DNA of 64,000 nt, taken from the NCBI GenBank assembly GCA_950295325.1, contig OX485807.1, positions 20,991,666 through 21,055,665 of the forward strand. Reading direction: 5' to 3'. Numbering within the stretch: the stretch's first letter is position 1; every line of letters begins with the position of its first letter. The stretch comes from Polytrichum commune (lineage: Eukaryota > Streptophyta > Polytrichopsida > Polytrichales > Polytrichaceae). A program made the translations under genes and the position numbers. Below are positions 1 to 12,565 of the stretch, piece after piece. Under the pieces are notes generated by a model, which did no database searches, had not been told where the DNA came from, and saw only the letters and a list, made by a program, of their open reading frames with translations.

Positions 1-388
1 TCTTCATTCAGAAACTTTGTCATACAGTCTCCCATGAAACTGACACTGGATTAAATGATCTCTCTAAAATATTTAGGTGCAATTGAAGAAGTCCATGATT
101 TGCTTATTTACTCAAGTACTTCGTCCCTGTATCCCATAATCACACTCGTGCTCCTGCTATTTGTTTGTCATCGAATCTTGTCACTCAGGCGGATGAATGT
201 GGTCCACATTACCATATATGCTTTACATTCATGTGGTCCTACTTTGACCCATTTCCGCAACTTTATACGGGACATCATTAGTGTTGATAATATTGCTACT
301 CATACGTCAAGAAAAAATGGCAAATTGATGAACTACTGGTTCACCAAGTATTATTTTAAAAGGATAGAAAGTGAGGAATTAATGGTAC

Positions 389-1796
389 CTCCTTCAGAGA
401 CTCAGCGATAGGAAATACAACTGCAGCAATGCTCTTGTCGGAAGGATACACAAGGCCAACAGGATCCATTTCATTGTCTCTTTCCCCAATTCGTCGTGAC
501 TCCAATTTGTCAGCTGATGGAGAGATGGCCTTGAGCATTCTCCCCACCATTTTTGCACAAGCCATGTACTCTTCTCCAATGCCACATGGATAGTCCCTGC
601 TTTTGGTATTGGAAAGTTTAAGATAGTTAAACTACCTCGTTCCTTGCCTGCACTTAAAGAGTTATTTTGCCTATATTGAGTGGAGGTTCTGGTGGAGGAC
701 AGATTGCCTAAGAAAGTGTTGAAAAAGAGTGCAACTGCTCGGAGTTCAAAGAGGTGATACCTCGGGGTGGGCACTTGGGAAAATTAGGAAACAACGTGAG
801 TTAAAACATAGGGTCCACTTAATTCTTCAGACACCAGCTTATACAAACCTATACTGTTGAATGATTATCTGCAGCTTCACAATATCATGCGCAAGAGGAT
901 GGACTTCGAATTCGGACCTTGGTTCGGTGTCAAGGTAGTTAAATTGGCGTTGATCTACAGGGAGCAAAAGCTGAAGCCGTTGCCGCTTTTTACCGCTTGC
1001 AAGTGCTCTTTGAACTGCTCCACCTGCCTTTTTTAATCAACGCCACTCTTTCAGTATGAGACAAGGAGCTAGGAGGTTGCAATGTAAACAAAGGGTGTAA
1101 GGTTCAAATAACTGTAATGTGACTGATTAAAAGAGCTGGATCTGCAGATATGCATGTTGCTCATTACAGCTGCATGCTTGTGCTACATACATATATTTTA
1201 ACAACTGATTACAAAGAGAGAAAGCTTGAAGATCGGTCAAGCTATCAGTAGTTTGGGCTTGGGATGAAAGCTTGTCATCTCCAAGCATCAAACTCCCAGA
1301 TATTGCAAGTTCAAGCTCTCAACTCGACCTCTGTTGTAAATGGCGACCCCCTTACACTACAAAAGTTGAGAGCACGAAGATTGAGAGCTAGAAGAAATGA
1401 GCCTTCTCATTGGTGAGGAGCCTCTTATGTCTGCTTGTTCAATCAAGTCCACTTTCCACTTGAAAATTGGTCAAGCTCTCATTAGTTTGAGATTTGGATG
1501 AAAGCTTGTGAATTCCAAGTGCGAAACTCCCGAAAATTGCAAGTTCAAGCTCTCAACTCTCAACTGGAGCTCTAGTGTAGAGGGGGCCTCACTAGAACTT
1601 TCTTGAACACAATGTACCTATATCAGGGCAAGGGAAGAGTCAAGGAATGCATCAGGTATGAAGGGAGAGAGAGGAGGAGAGAATTGCAAAGAAGTAGGAG
1701 AAGAGGAAGGAAGGATGGGAGGGAGGAAAGGTAGGTTGTACTTAATTATGTGAGGTTATTTGTAATCATCGTTCCACATCACTGCTGACCTCCATC

Positions 1797-1849
<53 letters not shown>

Positions 1850-2354
1850 GACACACACACACACACAAACACACCTTTAAGACATTTTTAAGGGGGTCCA
1901 CTATATGGGCACCACGGTAGAAGGTTCTTTAGATTTGCGAATAAATACATAAGCAGAGGTTATTAGAATGCGGGCATGATGAGAGGTCCTGACTCCTGAC
2001 CTGGTTGATGGCTTCTTCGATGGTCTGAGGATTCGGCCACTGCGACTGAGAACTTGTTCCATTTCCTTCAATCGCCATCACCTTCCCCACTCCAGCCGTC
2101 GAAGAGTTTTTGGTTGCAAACGTCGACCATCTTTGCCGTCTTAGGTTCAACCCTCTAGCAATATGCGTCCCATGCCACACACTTGGGATTAGGATTTGAT
2201 GAACCTCTCCTACGGAAGAGCTTCCTCGGGGCATGCATTGATGAGAATCTGGAAGGCGGGTTCGACAAATTCTCGTGTACGCTGCAGGATTACAGGCTGC
2301 TTCCATTTGAAGAACACGGTGGACGAGCAAGGCCTGGTTTGCGGCAGTGCGCAA
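389..2354 (-). CDS. DUF1995-family (LPA3-like) plastid protein, three exons, 3' end not found
   Basis: I assemble three exons on the minus strand: 2354-2001, 1027-918 and 596-389. Donors are CAG|GTCAGG and CCAAG|GTCCGA, acceptors AAAAAG|GC and GCAG|GG, and the phases agree. Exon 1 starts at ATG 2354 or at 2306 (MEAACNPAAY) and is rich in Ser, Arg and Ala like a chloroplast transit peptide. It ends in PNPQTIEEAINQ. Exon 2 continues AGGAVQRALASGKKRQRLQL and LLPVDQ, exon 3 DYPCGIGEEYMACAKMVGRM. A helix (T-EEAI-QA--A-----L-SGK-R), then a strand ending LLP, then the rest is the start of DUF1995 proteins such as Arabidopsis LPA3, which assists photosystem II assembly. That assignment is from memory of the family. 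After SLKE at 389 I find no convincing further exon; the end may lie beyond the window or the gene may be broken. The second donor (GTCCGA) is weak. Confidence 0.5.
1235..1590. repeat. Two diverged direct copies of a ~110-bp repeat
   Basis: About 1235-1345 and 1465-1580 share the order GGATGAAAGCTTGT, CCAAG, AAACTCCC, then TTGCAAGTTCAAGCTCTCAA with scattered differences. No coding potential is visible. They lie in intron 1 of the proposed minus-strand DUF1995-like gene. Confidence 0.6.
1799..1866. repeat. Compound microsatellite (CT)n-(AT)n-(AC)n
   Basis: Three dinucleotide tracts run into each other: about 36 bases of CT, 16 of AT and 16 of AC. A purine-rich GGAGAGAGGAGGAG-type stretch (1655-1735) lies just upstream. 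Confidence 0.95.
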
Positions 2355-2906
2355 AGGTCACCAAGAAGTCCTGACGTCATAGCCACGAGAATGTTAGTGC
2401 TAATTGAGCAAGTGTAGAATGCCTTTGTGAGCTTATAATAATGCCACAACATTTTCTAAACTCCCTCTCACTCACCAAAAGAATACATTGATACGAGAAA
2501 GTGCACCGCCGGTCCACACATATGACAAATTAGTTTTATTAGTTCTATTATTTCTATTAGGTTTGAGGCAGTGCGCAAGGGTCACCAAGAAGTCCTGACA
2601 CCATAGCTACGAGCTTGTTCCTGCTCATTGAGCAAGTGTTAAAAGGCTCTGTGAGCTTGTACGAGAGCCAGAACAATCTCTGAACACTCATCAGGGAAAA
2701 ACATATATCTACTTCCAGAAAGTGCACCGGCTGTCCAAAGACATGTCCAATTAGTTCAATTAGTCAAAGACATGTCCACTTAGTCACTTTATGAGCTTCT
2801 AAGAATGCCAGAATACTCTCTGAACTCCCTTCCATTGAGAAACTACTTCGAGAAATTGCACCGGCGGACCAATAACATGACTAACAAGTTCTATTAGCTC
2901 AATTTT
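2331..2906. repeat. Three diverged tandem copies of a ~220-bp repeat
   Basis: Copy 1 (about 2335-2560) and copy 2 (about 2565-2770) share GCAGTGCGCAA, GGTCACCAAGAAGTCCTGAC, CATTGAGCAAGTGT-like and AGAAAGTGCACCG blocks in the same order. Copy 3 (about 2785-2906) keeps only the second half (TATGAGCTT, CTCTGAACTC, GCACCGGCGG). The array starts inside exon 1 of the DUF1995-like gene as drawn, so the 5' end of that exon is less certain. Confidence 0.65.
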
Positions 2907-3719
2907 TTTGCTTCTCACGCTCTCCTGGGCTCATTATTCACGTTCCTTGCTCCACGACACCATGGCTGACGACGACGACGACGACAACTCCTCCTTTCAC
3001 CTCCCTAAGATCCCAATGACCTGTCTTCCAAGCATCACAACGTCTTCCCATAGCACATCCGGAATTCAAAACTCCAATTTACAGCATAGTGAAATGACGC
3101 ATCTGGATTCCAGGATTTCAAAATTCTCTCACACTCCAATGCAGTAGGTACTCGGATAATTCGCAAAGGCGCTCGACGAGAGATGCATATAACCTCACAG
3201 ACTCCAAGAATACCAAACCCAACCTCCAAACTATGCTCAAGCTCAATCCTCTCTCGTACGACATTCCGTGACCCACAATGCCTAGCACACCACTCATCAG
3301 ATTCACTGACCTCCGGATCCACTTCTCTTCCGCAATAACACGGCAATTGGCACCCAAATGTGAGATGCCGAAGCTACACAAGCTGCATCTAGTGCATCCA
3401 AGATTGATGCAAGGTGAGAATCGGTGCCTGCAATTTGTTGCGGAGATGGTTTGAAGAATTCATGTGGGATGAGCTCCATTGTTGTCTGTGGGGAAGGGAG
3501 ATGAAAGCAAGGCCGTGATCTGGAAGGCGACCAATGGGAGGCGCCCCTTGCACACTCGCTGCCATTGGCTTAACCCCTTGTCCTTGTGATTGGAGACTTG
3601 AGGAGGAGCTTTGTATGACAAATCGCACACTCCACACTAATAAGGGCCGGTTTGCACGGGAGGCCAAGTCACTTGTGGTCAATCCGTGCACTCTCATGCC
3701 CCAATCCCATTAACGTTTT
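2907..3719. other. No supported gene; short GC-richer ORFs
   Basis: A plus-strand ORF at 2908-3147 contains MADDDDDDNSSFHLPKIPMT but stops after 79 codons. A minus-strand ORF at 3389-3697 (102 codons) matches nothing I recognise. Splice signals and homology are not evident, so I do not call a gene. Confidence 0.3.
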
Positions 3720-4926
3720 CGTCCGGTTCCAGCCGTGAAATTGTTGGGGATTATGTTGAGAAATAGATGTCGGTCCACCCTTTTTTCATACTATTACAGT
3801 CGAAGATGCTGACGGATGGTGCCAGTAATGGCCAGTGTGATCGGCCCCTCATGCCCCGATCCCATTAATGTTTCCGTCTAGTTCCAGCCGTGAAATTGTT
3901 GGGGATTATGTTGAGAAATAGATGTAGGCCCACCCTTTTTCATACTATTACAACCGAAGATGTTGACGGAGGGTGCCAGCAATGGCCAGTGTGATCAGCC
4001 CCTCATGCCCCGATCCCATTAACGTTTTGTCCGGTTCCAACCGTGAAATTATTGGGGATTATGTTGAGAAATAGATGTTGGCCTACCCTTTTTCATATTG
4101 TTACAGCCGAAGATGATGATGGAGAGTGCCAGCAATGGCCAGTGTGATTGGCCCCTCATGCCCTAATCCCACCAACGTTTCCGTCTAGTTCTAGTTGTGA
4201 AATTGTTGGGGATTATGTTGAGAAATAGATGTTGGCCCACCCTTTTTCATATTGTTACAACCGAAGATGATGACAGATGGTGCCAACAATGGCCAGTGTG
4301 ATCGGCCTCTCATGCCCCAATCCCATTAACATTTCCGTTCAGTTCCAGTCGTGAAATTGTTGGGGATTATGTTGAGAAATAGATGTTGGCCCACCCTTTT
4401 TCATATTGTTATAGCCGAAGATGATGATGGAGGGTGCCAGCAATGGCCAGTGTGATCGGCCCCTCATGCCCTAATCCCACCAACGTTTCCGTCTAGTTCT
4501 AGTTGTGAAATTGTTGGGGATTATGTTGAGAAATAGATGTTGGCCCACCCTTTTTCATATTGTTACAACCGAAGATGATGACAGATGGTGCCAACAATGG
4601 CCAGTGTGATCGGCCTCTCATGCCCCAATCCCATTAACATTTCCGTTCAGTTCCAGTCGTGAAATTGTTGGGGATTATGTTGAGAAATAGATGTTGGCCC
4701 ACCCTTTTTCATATTGTTATAGCCGAAGATGATGATGGAGGGTGCCAGCAATGGCCAGTGTGATCGGCCCCTCATGCCCTAATCCCACCAACGTTTCCGT
4801 ATAGTTCTAGTTGTGAAATTGTTGGGGATTATGTTGAGAAATAGATGTTGGCCCACCCCTTTTCATAATATTATAGTCGAAGATGTTGATGGATGGTGCG
4901 AGCAGTGGCCGGTGTTGATGGGCCCC
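3720..4926. repeat. ~154-bp satellite array, about eight copies, with a 308-bp higher-order repeat
   Basis: The landmark GTGAAATTGTTGGGGATTAT recurs at about 3735, 3890, 4043 (with one change), 4197, 4351, 4505, 4659 and 4812, a period of 153-155 bp. Copies alternate between two variants (CTAATCCCACCAACG versus CCAATCCCATTAACA). The pair 4143-4450 is nearly identical to 4451-4758, so the recent unit of amplification was the dimer. The outer copies are more diverged, as expected for array edges. No ORF. Confidence 0.93.
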
Positions 4927-5040
4927 TCTACCATTGAGAGCATGGAAGTTGGCACTTACTACTTCACACGGAGGACTCTCAAGTCTTAAGTCTCAAGTAT
5001 GACATGGATGCCTACATGGCAACGCTTTTTGGAAGCAAGG

Positions 5041-5107
5041 CTCGGGACTTGTGTTGAGGGTTGGGTCAAGCAAAAAGCTAGACCCAACTCTCAACACAAG
5101 TCCCGAG
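5041..5107. repeat. Near-perfect 27-bp inverted repeat with 13-nt loop
   Basis: Left arm 5041-5067 (CTCGGGACTTGTGTTGAGGG...) and right arm 5081-5107 pair at 26 of 27 positions around a 13-base spacer. It lies between the satellite and the first MITE. It could be a foldback remnant; no target-site duplication was recognised. Confidence 0.85.
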
Positions 5108-5231
5108 AATGTTTTGCATAAAATAATCAAGATTAGACTTTAATGGTGTCTTGAGGCTCAAAAGTTGGTACTTGTTGACATGAGTCGGACTTGGGACTTG
5201 GGACCCCACGTGAATTGGCCCTAAGAGCTTA

Positions 5232-5666
5232 GAGCATGACCACAGTTGTACCACAAGTTGTACACCAGCCGTAAACACAAAGGAGCGCTAAATTGGGTAG
5301 CAACATTTTAGAGGGGAGTAGTCTCATTATATGTCCTACGTGTTCACTCTATATATATGAGCTTCATAAATTGTGGTCCCATTATCATAACTAATATGTA
5401 TCTTACAATACACATGGTTTTACATAGAAATAGTTGAATATAAGATTCCATTTGGTCAAAGATTATGAGGTATTGATAGTTGATTATCTTATAGAGGAGT
5501 TGAAAGTTGGGCCCCAATATAACCAAACTATTCCGGTTGGGGAGGGTATTCCGGGCCACACCAACGATAAAGTAGCGGTTAGGCTTGACACGTGGGTCCA
5601 ACTCATGGGCTAAATTCAACACTATCCCGCTGTGGGGGCTTGTAATGATCACATGTGGTCATGCTC
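5232..5666. mobile_element. MITE, PIF/Harbinger-like (435 bp)
   Basis: The terminal inverted repeats begin GAGCATGACCACA at both ends. TTA flanks the element at 5229-5231 and 5667-5669, the 3-bp TWA-type duplication typical of PIF/Harbinger elements. There is no transposase ORF, so it is non-autonomous. Confidence 0.8.
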
Positions 5667-5669
5667 TTA

Positions 5670-6064
5670 GAGCATCCTCAGTCGGTCTAGGTAAAGCTCA
5701 CTGCAAACCAAAACCTATCTTTTGACTGACCTAAAATTAGAAACTGAAATTACCATCATTAGAAGCACACCTAAATAAACGTGAGATATTTCTCAAGAAA
5801 AAAGAATTGTAAAAATTTGACGTAGGTGAAATCCCTCATTGAAAACACCACATTTTCAAATTTTAGAGGGAGTGCACCAAATCTTGCTTAAAAATGGAAA
5901 GATCCTCCCACACTCCCTCCAAATTTTTGACATTTAGAGGGAGTGTGGGAGGATATGTCCATTTTTAAGCAAGATTTGGTGCACTCCCTCTAAATTTTGA
6001 GCAATTTTAAGCAAGATAGGTCTTGGTTTGCAGTGAGCTTTACCTAGACCGACTGAGGATGCTC
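5670..6064. mobile_element. MITE, PIF/Harbinger-like with ~50-bp TIRs and internal hairpin (395 bp)
   Basis: The ends begin GAGCATCCTCAGTCGGTCTA and stay complementary for about 50 bp. TTA flanks at 5667-5669 and 6065-6067; the left TTA is shared with the neighbouring MITE. Inside, about 5870-5930 and 5936-6001 form a second long inverted repeat (GGGAGTGCACCAAATCTTGC on the left), so most of the element can fold back on itself. Confidence 0.9.
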
Positions 6065-6169
6065 TTAGTGCATTGATTACACCCTTGATTGCACCCTTGA
6101 TTGACTCATGATGTTTAGATGGTATAAACTAATTCATCAAGCGCATTCTCAAATTGCTTGACTATCTTA

Positions 6170-6491
6170 GGGGGTGCTTTAGATGGGGGTCCACGGTCCA
6201 AGAACATAGAAATTGATTTGAAGCAATTTGAGGCAAATTGAACCCTTGAACCAGACTCTACTTTCCAAAATGAGACTCCAAAACATGAGTTCTCCTTTGA
6301 GTTTCAATTCTTGGTTTGGCCTAGTAATATTTTCCTCCAAAATGATGCCATGTAGGAGACACTTCACTTTGCCTCTTCTTGATCTCAGACCCTCATTTAA
6401 AGCATGCCTTTGGTCCAATTTATACCTCTTGGCCAATAGGATTGCTCCATTTTGTTGGACCCTCCCCTTCGATCCGTGTCTAGAGCACCCC
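6170..6491. mobile_element. Probable MITE (322 bp) with GGGGTGCT-type ends
   Basis: The left end is GGGGGTGCTTTAGAT and the right end, read inverted, GGGGTGCTCTAGAC. TA precedes and follows the element (6168-6169, 6492-6493). The inverted repeats are short and imperfect, so this is weaker than its two neighbours. The ORF at 6228-6494 inside it looks accidental. Confidence 0.5.
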
Positions 6492-9400
6492 TAATTTTAT
6501 TAAAGATCATGCCAGTCTTTGAAGATTCATAGAAGGTTCTATAGGTTGAATGGGGTAGTTCTTCTTATTGAAATTACAACTTCAACGGCCAAAACCGCAT
6601 GACTGGAAGTTCCATCACAATTAGTGAGGCTAAGAGGAGGTCAATGGAAACACCTCCCTCTCCTACTTCTTAATGCTCCTCCCCAACTACATGATTTCCA
6701 AAGCCATAGAGCTTGGAAGTCTTCAACACCTCTAGTAGTAGTTTTCCATGTCACTTGTTTGTTTGTTGATTTTATTGTTCACATGACATTTCAAAACTAG
6801 AACCAAACGACTCGGCAAATCCTCGATGCCGCACCATGGCCCTTCTTATCACTTGCTCCAAAACAACCAATTAACTCCATGTATCTTTCTATTTGCAATC
6901 TTCCTATCATGTCTTTTGGTCCTTGGTCCTCATTGCTCAACATTCCTTATTGATATGTCAATTTATGACAAGTGGAAACTTCAAAACCCGTACAAAATAA
7001 GGACAAAGGACACTTTTTGGAACTACGAATGGGATAGAGAAAGGACTAGCCTTGAGTGTGTACGTGTAAGATTGATTCAATTACCTAAGTTTTGAATAAA
7101 CCATATCCGTTATTCCAAATAAGTACAACACATCTCATCCTTAATTACTATGACATCAACATTGGCAACATGCCACATGCACACCGCCACCCTTGACTTG
7201 AACTAATGTTAAGGAGTGCTACGTAAACTTTATAGCTCAACTACACTTAACTACACTAATTATCCCAATTAGTGAGGGAGGGCTAATGGTGCATGTGGGA
7301 AATTAGTGATGGTGATACTAAATTTCTTTACGCTATGAAATTAGTGACATTAAAAGATATACAAAGCATTGTTCATCACAACATTGTTCACTTGTAAATA
7401 CTATACATAACAACATTAATATTTTACTGAAAGTACCGGCATTATTCATGTGTTTGCATGTAATTTAATTTTTTTTCATTCTACAAGCACCGTAGAGCAC
7501 ACATTATTGTCCTACACCATAGTACACCTTTTATGATATTTTGTGTCACATGCATAATGTTGTCACTAAACTTATGTTGAGGCATATGCTAGGTCACACT
7601 AATACTCAACGACTTCATCATTACTATCACCTCATGACACTTGGTGTTCAAGTGCGCTTGCTAATATCTTGGCATGGATATGTTTAGTAGTATTATGAGA
7701 TGTATGCTTATGTTACACAATTGTCTACAAGTTGACTAAAAGTGTACACAAATGACACTTGACATTAGTATGCTCATCCCCTTGCATATTATAATGTAAA
7801 TAAATAGCACTTACCATTAATATCCTTAATAACATTTTCCCCACTGCATACTATTAAAATGCAAACTATCATCTCAAATATCCCAATGTGCTATAGTAAA
7901 AGTCATAATATAATTGTCAGATTACTTATGTTTACGAATTAAATCATGTTGATAATTAGCAACACACTAAATATCTATCATAAATGCTAAAATTGTACTC
8001 AATAATAAAAGAGAAGTGACAATTTTAGCAATGTCGACCTTATCGAGAAGAAGTCTATGGGCGATGAAAGCAACTTCTAGCTTCTGGTGAGGCCATGTTG
8101 CATGTGCTTTCATGATCATCGGATTTGATATTTTTTTCTTGAACCACCGATGTAACCCTCCTCCCCTGATCTCCTCCGAACCTGCCACCACTCGTCCACT
8201 ATGTTTTTGCTATTATTGAGGTTGAAGCACAAAGCTCCGGTTAATTAAGCGCAATCTCTCAATTTCTACTACAGATTTGATAAGCTAAACAATATCTAGG
8301 GAGATTTTTGGACATAATCGTCAAAAACCTATTGTGTTCCATGTTGTGATCTTTTGGATTTCCTTAGTAATTCGAGGTATATTCCATGCATTCCACTACA
8401 AAGATTGGTGATTTTCCTGCAGTCTTGAACTTCTACCAGTCGTTTTTCAAACTCAATGGCATGGGTTCATCTTTAACTAAGGGACGGTTCTTCCCATTCA
8501 TCGATGCTAAACACGGCTCCCAAAGTATGTTGACAATGTTCGAACAAATTGGGCTTGAAAAATGTGCCGGATTCGAATATGCAAACTTGTGCTACGGCAA
8601 CTCTAGCTTGACCGGGACCCATTGAATGACAACTAAGTCCAACATTCAAACCTATGCAAACAAGAGTTGATCGAGTCCATCACTATATTTTATACCTTGC
8701 ATCAAGTATACCTACACTATATATTGACATTCCACACTATTTGAATATTTTTTTTATCACAATATCAAATTTAACATCAAAATTTTTATTGTGGTAAGTT
8801 GATATACATAATAAATAAACAAAGTTATAAGTTTTTGTGATGTTGTTTTGGACCCAAGGTAATTTGCATGGGTAAAGGGGCAACTCATTTGTAAAAGCAA
8901 CTAGTTGCACATGTTTGTGTAGAAATTGTTTAAAGAGTTTTGGTTTATCTCCGAGTTCGAGTTAAATTCTACACAAATGTCAAATATGTGTCCGTGTTTG
9001 AAAAGAAACGACTTTGTTGGTGGAAATGTGTTTGGATTTCTTTGCGTTATGACAACACTGACTAGAGAGGTGGAGTGCTCAAAGATTGAGAGCTTGGGGA
9101 GAGGAGCCTTCTTATTGGCATGGAACCTCTTATGCATGCTAAAATGTTCCTCAGTGTCATGTGTAAAGTGCCATGTAAAAAACACCACATCAAAAAATAT
9201 ATTTGAACTAGAACTCCCCTCTTAATATAATGCACATGTATTGTGCAATGTTATGTGAAAGACATAGGGAGCTGTAGAAGTGGAGAAGGGGGGGGGGGGG
9301 GAAGAGAGCATGTGGTTACATTCATTGTTTCTCATCTTCATGTTGTTTGCTCTCAAGTCTCCTCTTCATTGCTCATGGTTGAGTGGTAGAACTTCTATAG

Positions 9401-10540
9401 ATTTGCAGAATGTAACACTCAACTAGGTGTTTACATTCGCTTTTCCTATAAGGGTTGAACTTTGTCAACTCTTGAGTCATGGCCCACCATGTCAATGTAT
9501 TTGGGAAAAGATCATGTGCTAACTTTAGTGCCAATAACTAAATCAATGGCCAATGTTGTGGCTTTGATATAAACTATATGTCAATGGCCACCTACTTATT
9601 TGTTGTCTCATATATGCCACACCAATTGTTTTTGGCTTGAAATGGGGGTAGTGAATCAAATAAAGTGTGATGGAGGATGGAAGTTGGGGGTTAGGTGCCA
9701 ACCTTACTGAACCCAACCCCCTTGTTTAAAGACGATTATGTCACACTTGAGCTTTAGATTTAGTAAATTCAAGGTTTCACCCGGTTTACAAGGCTTATAC
9801 GATGACTTGATGGATCCCCATGTGAAACAAGTTCAACAACCTCTTGGTCAAAATCTTAAGCTACCTCCATGAGGAGCTTAGCAATGTTTCGAGTTTCGAG
9901 TTCGAGTGTTCTGGTACCCATGCCAGTGGGCTTCCAAGCAATATTTGGTTTGTCATGAATTCTACTTTAGTTAGTATCATTCCCTCTATTCGTATCTCAC
10001 TTTCACAACATTCTTCAACAAAAACTATACATTTGTTTGCTAATCCAAACCAACTACAGACACATCTACTGCTTACAAGAGTAGTGAAAACGGCGAGGAG
10101 AATTTGGTACCGTTCAATTACATTCCTAAGTGAGCAATCATGACACATCACGTGGGTACCTCTCTAGGGTTACCTTCGATGTCAAGGTGGCCAACAAACC
10201 ACTATAGGACCCTTAAAAAAAGAAAAAGAAAAAGAAAAAAGAAGAAGTGCCCAAGCCACTAGTCAATTTCTCCCATCCCCATCTCAAATTTAGATTGAGA
10301 TGGGGAAAATATTCAATTTTTGCTTGAGTGGTGCTAGATTTTGAGGGACTAAGTGCCGACCCCATTGAAGCCAAACCCCAACAAAAGAATGTTATATTGA
10401 GCATGGGCACTATACACTTGCTCAAACATTTGAGAGTTGAAGCTCTTAATAGTTTGCGCTTTAAGTGCAAACTTGTTAAATGCATTACCAAACTCAACAA
10501 AATTGCAATTCGTTGAACTCCAACAATAGTGTAATGTATG
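6492..10540. other. No gene seen; AT-rich spacer with dispersed repeat debris
   Basis: ORFs are short (at most 99 codons) and unrecognised. About 8300-8460 (GATCTTTTGG, GAGGTATATTCC, CTTGAACTTCTACC) resembles 52740-52860, so it is a dispersed repeat. A G10-11 run sits at 9291-9301. Nothing here supports a coding gene. Confidence 0.6.
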
Positions 10541-10544
10541 CAAT

Positions 10545-10605
10545 CCTTATTTGGTTATTATTTGGTCTTATTTGGTCTTATTTGGTCCTTATTTGGTCTT
10601 ACTCA
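10545..10605. repeat. Short tandem array of CTTATTTGGT units
   Basis: TTATTTGGT recurs five times at intervals of 9-11 bp. No function is suggested. Confidence 0.85.
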
Positions 10606-10679
10606 AATATGACATACTTGGGTGATACATGGTTGGGTCAAATTAAAAAACGGAACTCAACACCACTGTGTTAAAAAAT

Positions 10680-10945
10680 GATTGGACCGCATGCTCACAA
10701 GCTCACCAATCATTCTAGACTCAATAATCAACACAATTGGGAGGATCTAAGCATTCAATTGAATAACCAACACACATGCACTTTCGATGATCATAGCTAA
10801 ATCAAGGAAGATCCAATTCTCAATCCGATTTTTTTGGTGATGCTTCACTATAGATTTGCTAATGTAACTCACGTTTTGTTGCGTAAATGTGATTGGTAAA
10901 ACTTGGAGCACATAAAAAACGAATCGAATAACACCCACGTAAGTT
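10680..10945. repeat. Dispersed repeat, related copies at about 19350-19460 and 51180-51260
   Basis: The part at 10840-10945 (CACTATAGATTTGCTA, GTAAATGTGATTGGTA, CGAATAACACCCAC) recurs with substitutions at 19350-19460 in intron 8 of the transporter gene. The part at 10680-10745 (GCATGCTCACAA, TCATTCTAGACTCAATAATC) resembles 51180-51245. No ORF or terminal structure was found. Confidence 0.6.
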
Positions 10946-11079
10946 ACCTTAATGGAGGGAGCTTTAAACCTAAGCCTAGAATGAAGAATAATAAGGCCCA
11001 TAAGATAGAAGCCTTCTTAGGCCTAGACTGGCACATCTGGTACCTAGTCTCCGTCACAAATTGTAACGTTACATTCAAA

Positions 11080-11915
11080 GGCGACATCCGCTGGGTAAAA
11101 GTTCCCCCCTTTGTGGAACTCTACCGACCGCTGGATCTTCCATTCATTTAAGGAAACCACCGGTCCAATCGTCCCATCCTCCGGTCCAAGCTTCCTACCG
11201 ACGGTGAATCCAACCGACCCCCGGGAACCTCTTATTTACCCAGTGAATAATTGTCTTCGGCACGTTCCATGAACGCGGCGGAACTTCCCAAAAATCCAAC
11301 CCCCGCATGCATTGAAGGCCACGATCGGTCGATTCGATGCGATCTTCGTCTCTCTTTCCGTTTCATCCCTCCTCGTCAACCCAACAGCGCAAAAAGCAAC
11401 CTTCCTGGATTTCAATTCCCCTTATCACTTCACAGCTTCATAGTTCTTCCCTTGCAACAAACTCGAGGTTGCAAGCTAATGAGCTAGCGACCGTTGGTTG
11501 CATTGTTGTTGCATTTGTTTCAGCGAAGGTTACAATTTACAGTGCAGCAGGCACGATGGGAGTTGACGCGTTCAAAACCGAGTTTTTTGGTCAACACCTT
11601 TGGAACATAAAGGGTAACTTAAGTTCATTATTTGCAGGTGGAATGGTGGTTTCCGGGAAACCGAGAATGGCTACTTTGGGTACTTGTTGACATGCAACTT
11701 TGTGGTGTGCAACCTAACCTTGGTCGAAACTTCTGCACTTGCATATCCCATGTGGAGTTTGACGATGGTGAGTGCGTGGTTTCTAGTGTTTTTGTGAATG
11801 TGGTTTGTGTGACTCGTCACACTTTCCTCCATTTTGGTCGTTGTTGTCCAAATGTTTTGGTCCTGTCACCGGGAGGAGGAATATTGATCGACACTACTTT
11901 ACTTACTATGTAGTC
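11080..11915 (+). other. CpG-rich, gene-like segment; possible upstream promoter or leader
   Basis: From about 11090 to 11480 the sequence is visibly richer in C, G and CpG than the flanks. ORFs at 11251-11487 and 11337-11690 overlap in different frames. The second reads MRSSSLFPFHPSSSTQQRKK and has a hydrophobic stretch (LATVGCIVVAFVSAKV). I recognise neither. It lies 0.7-1.4 kb upstream of the transporter ATG in the same orientation, so a 5' untranslated exon or promoter of that gene is one explanation; a small independent or decayed gene is another. Confidence 0.3.
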
Positions 11916-12565
11916 TTCTAGATTCAACGTGCACGAATTTGAACCGTCTTTTCTAGAACATGCCACTTCTTCTACTCTCAAAGTTGTGTGTTCATGTTTT
12001 GTTCGAAATTTTTTGGGTATGTTGAGGTTGCTCTACATTAGTATCTCGCAAAATCGAAGCTAGTTGTGTCGACAGGGTGGTAACTAAGTCTAGAATATTG
12101 TCAAACGTTCTTATGACTTGAAGGACTGGGGAGTGGTAAGACTTCACTTTGAGCATGCTGGCAAATCTTAGCAAGGGACAGGCAGCAAGAGCAAGAACAA
12201 GATTTTTGAAGCCAACTTGGGAGATCGATCGTTATCGGATTACAGCCTCCAGATTTCTTCGAGTCCTCCCGAATTTTCTTAACTGTATTAGAATGCAGAC
12301 GCCTAATTAGTTTTTAGTACAGCCTGCTCTACTCTAACAAAGCAAGCATATTCACAAAGCTAGAGTCTCAACATTACAAGAGATTCACTGGGTAACGGCG
12401 CTGCCTTAGTAGGACGTAAGGGAGAACTCTATGCGTAGCACCGAAGGTTTATCAATTGGATGCAACTACAGCATCATCACCACAACAACAAAAAAACCAG
12501 GTTATCCCACAAATCAGAGGGAGGAAGAATTTCCTTGGTTAGGTTTTGGTGAGATTTGAAGAAGA

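Noticed and set aside
3720-4926. Regularly spaced repeats suggesting a CRISPR array
   Set aside because: Units are contiguous ~154-bp tandem copies without unique spacers, in a eukaryotic genome.
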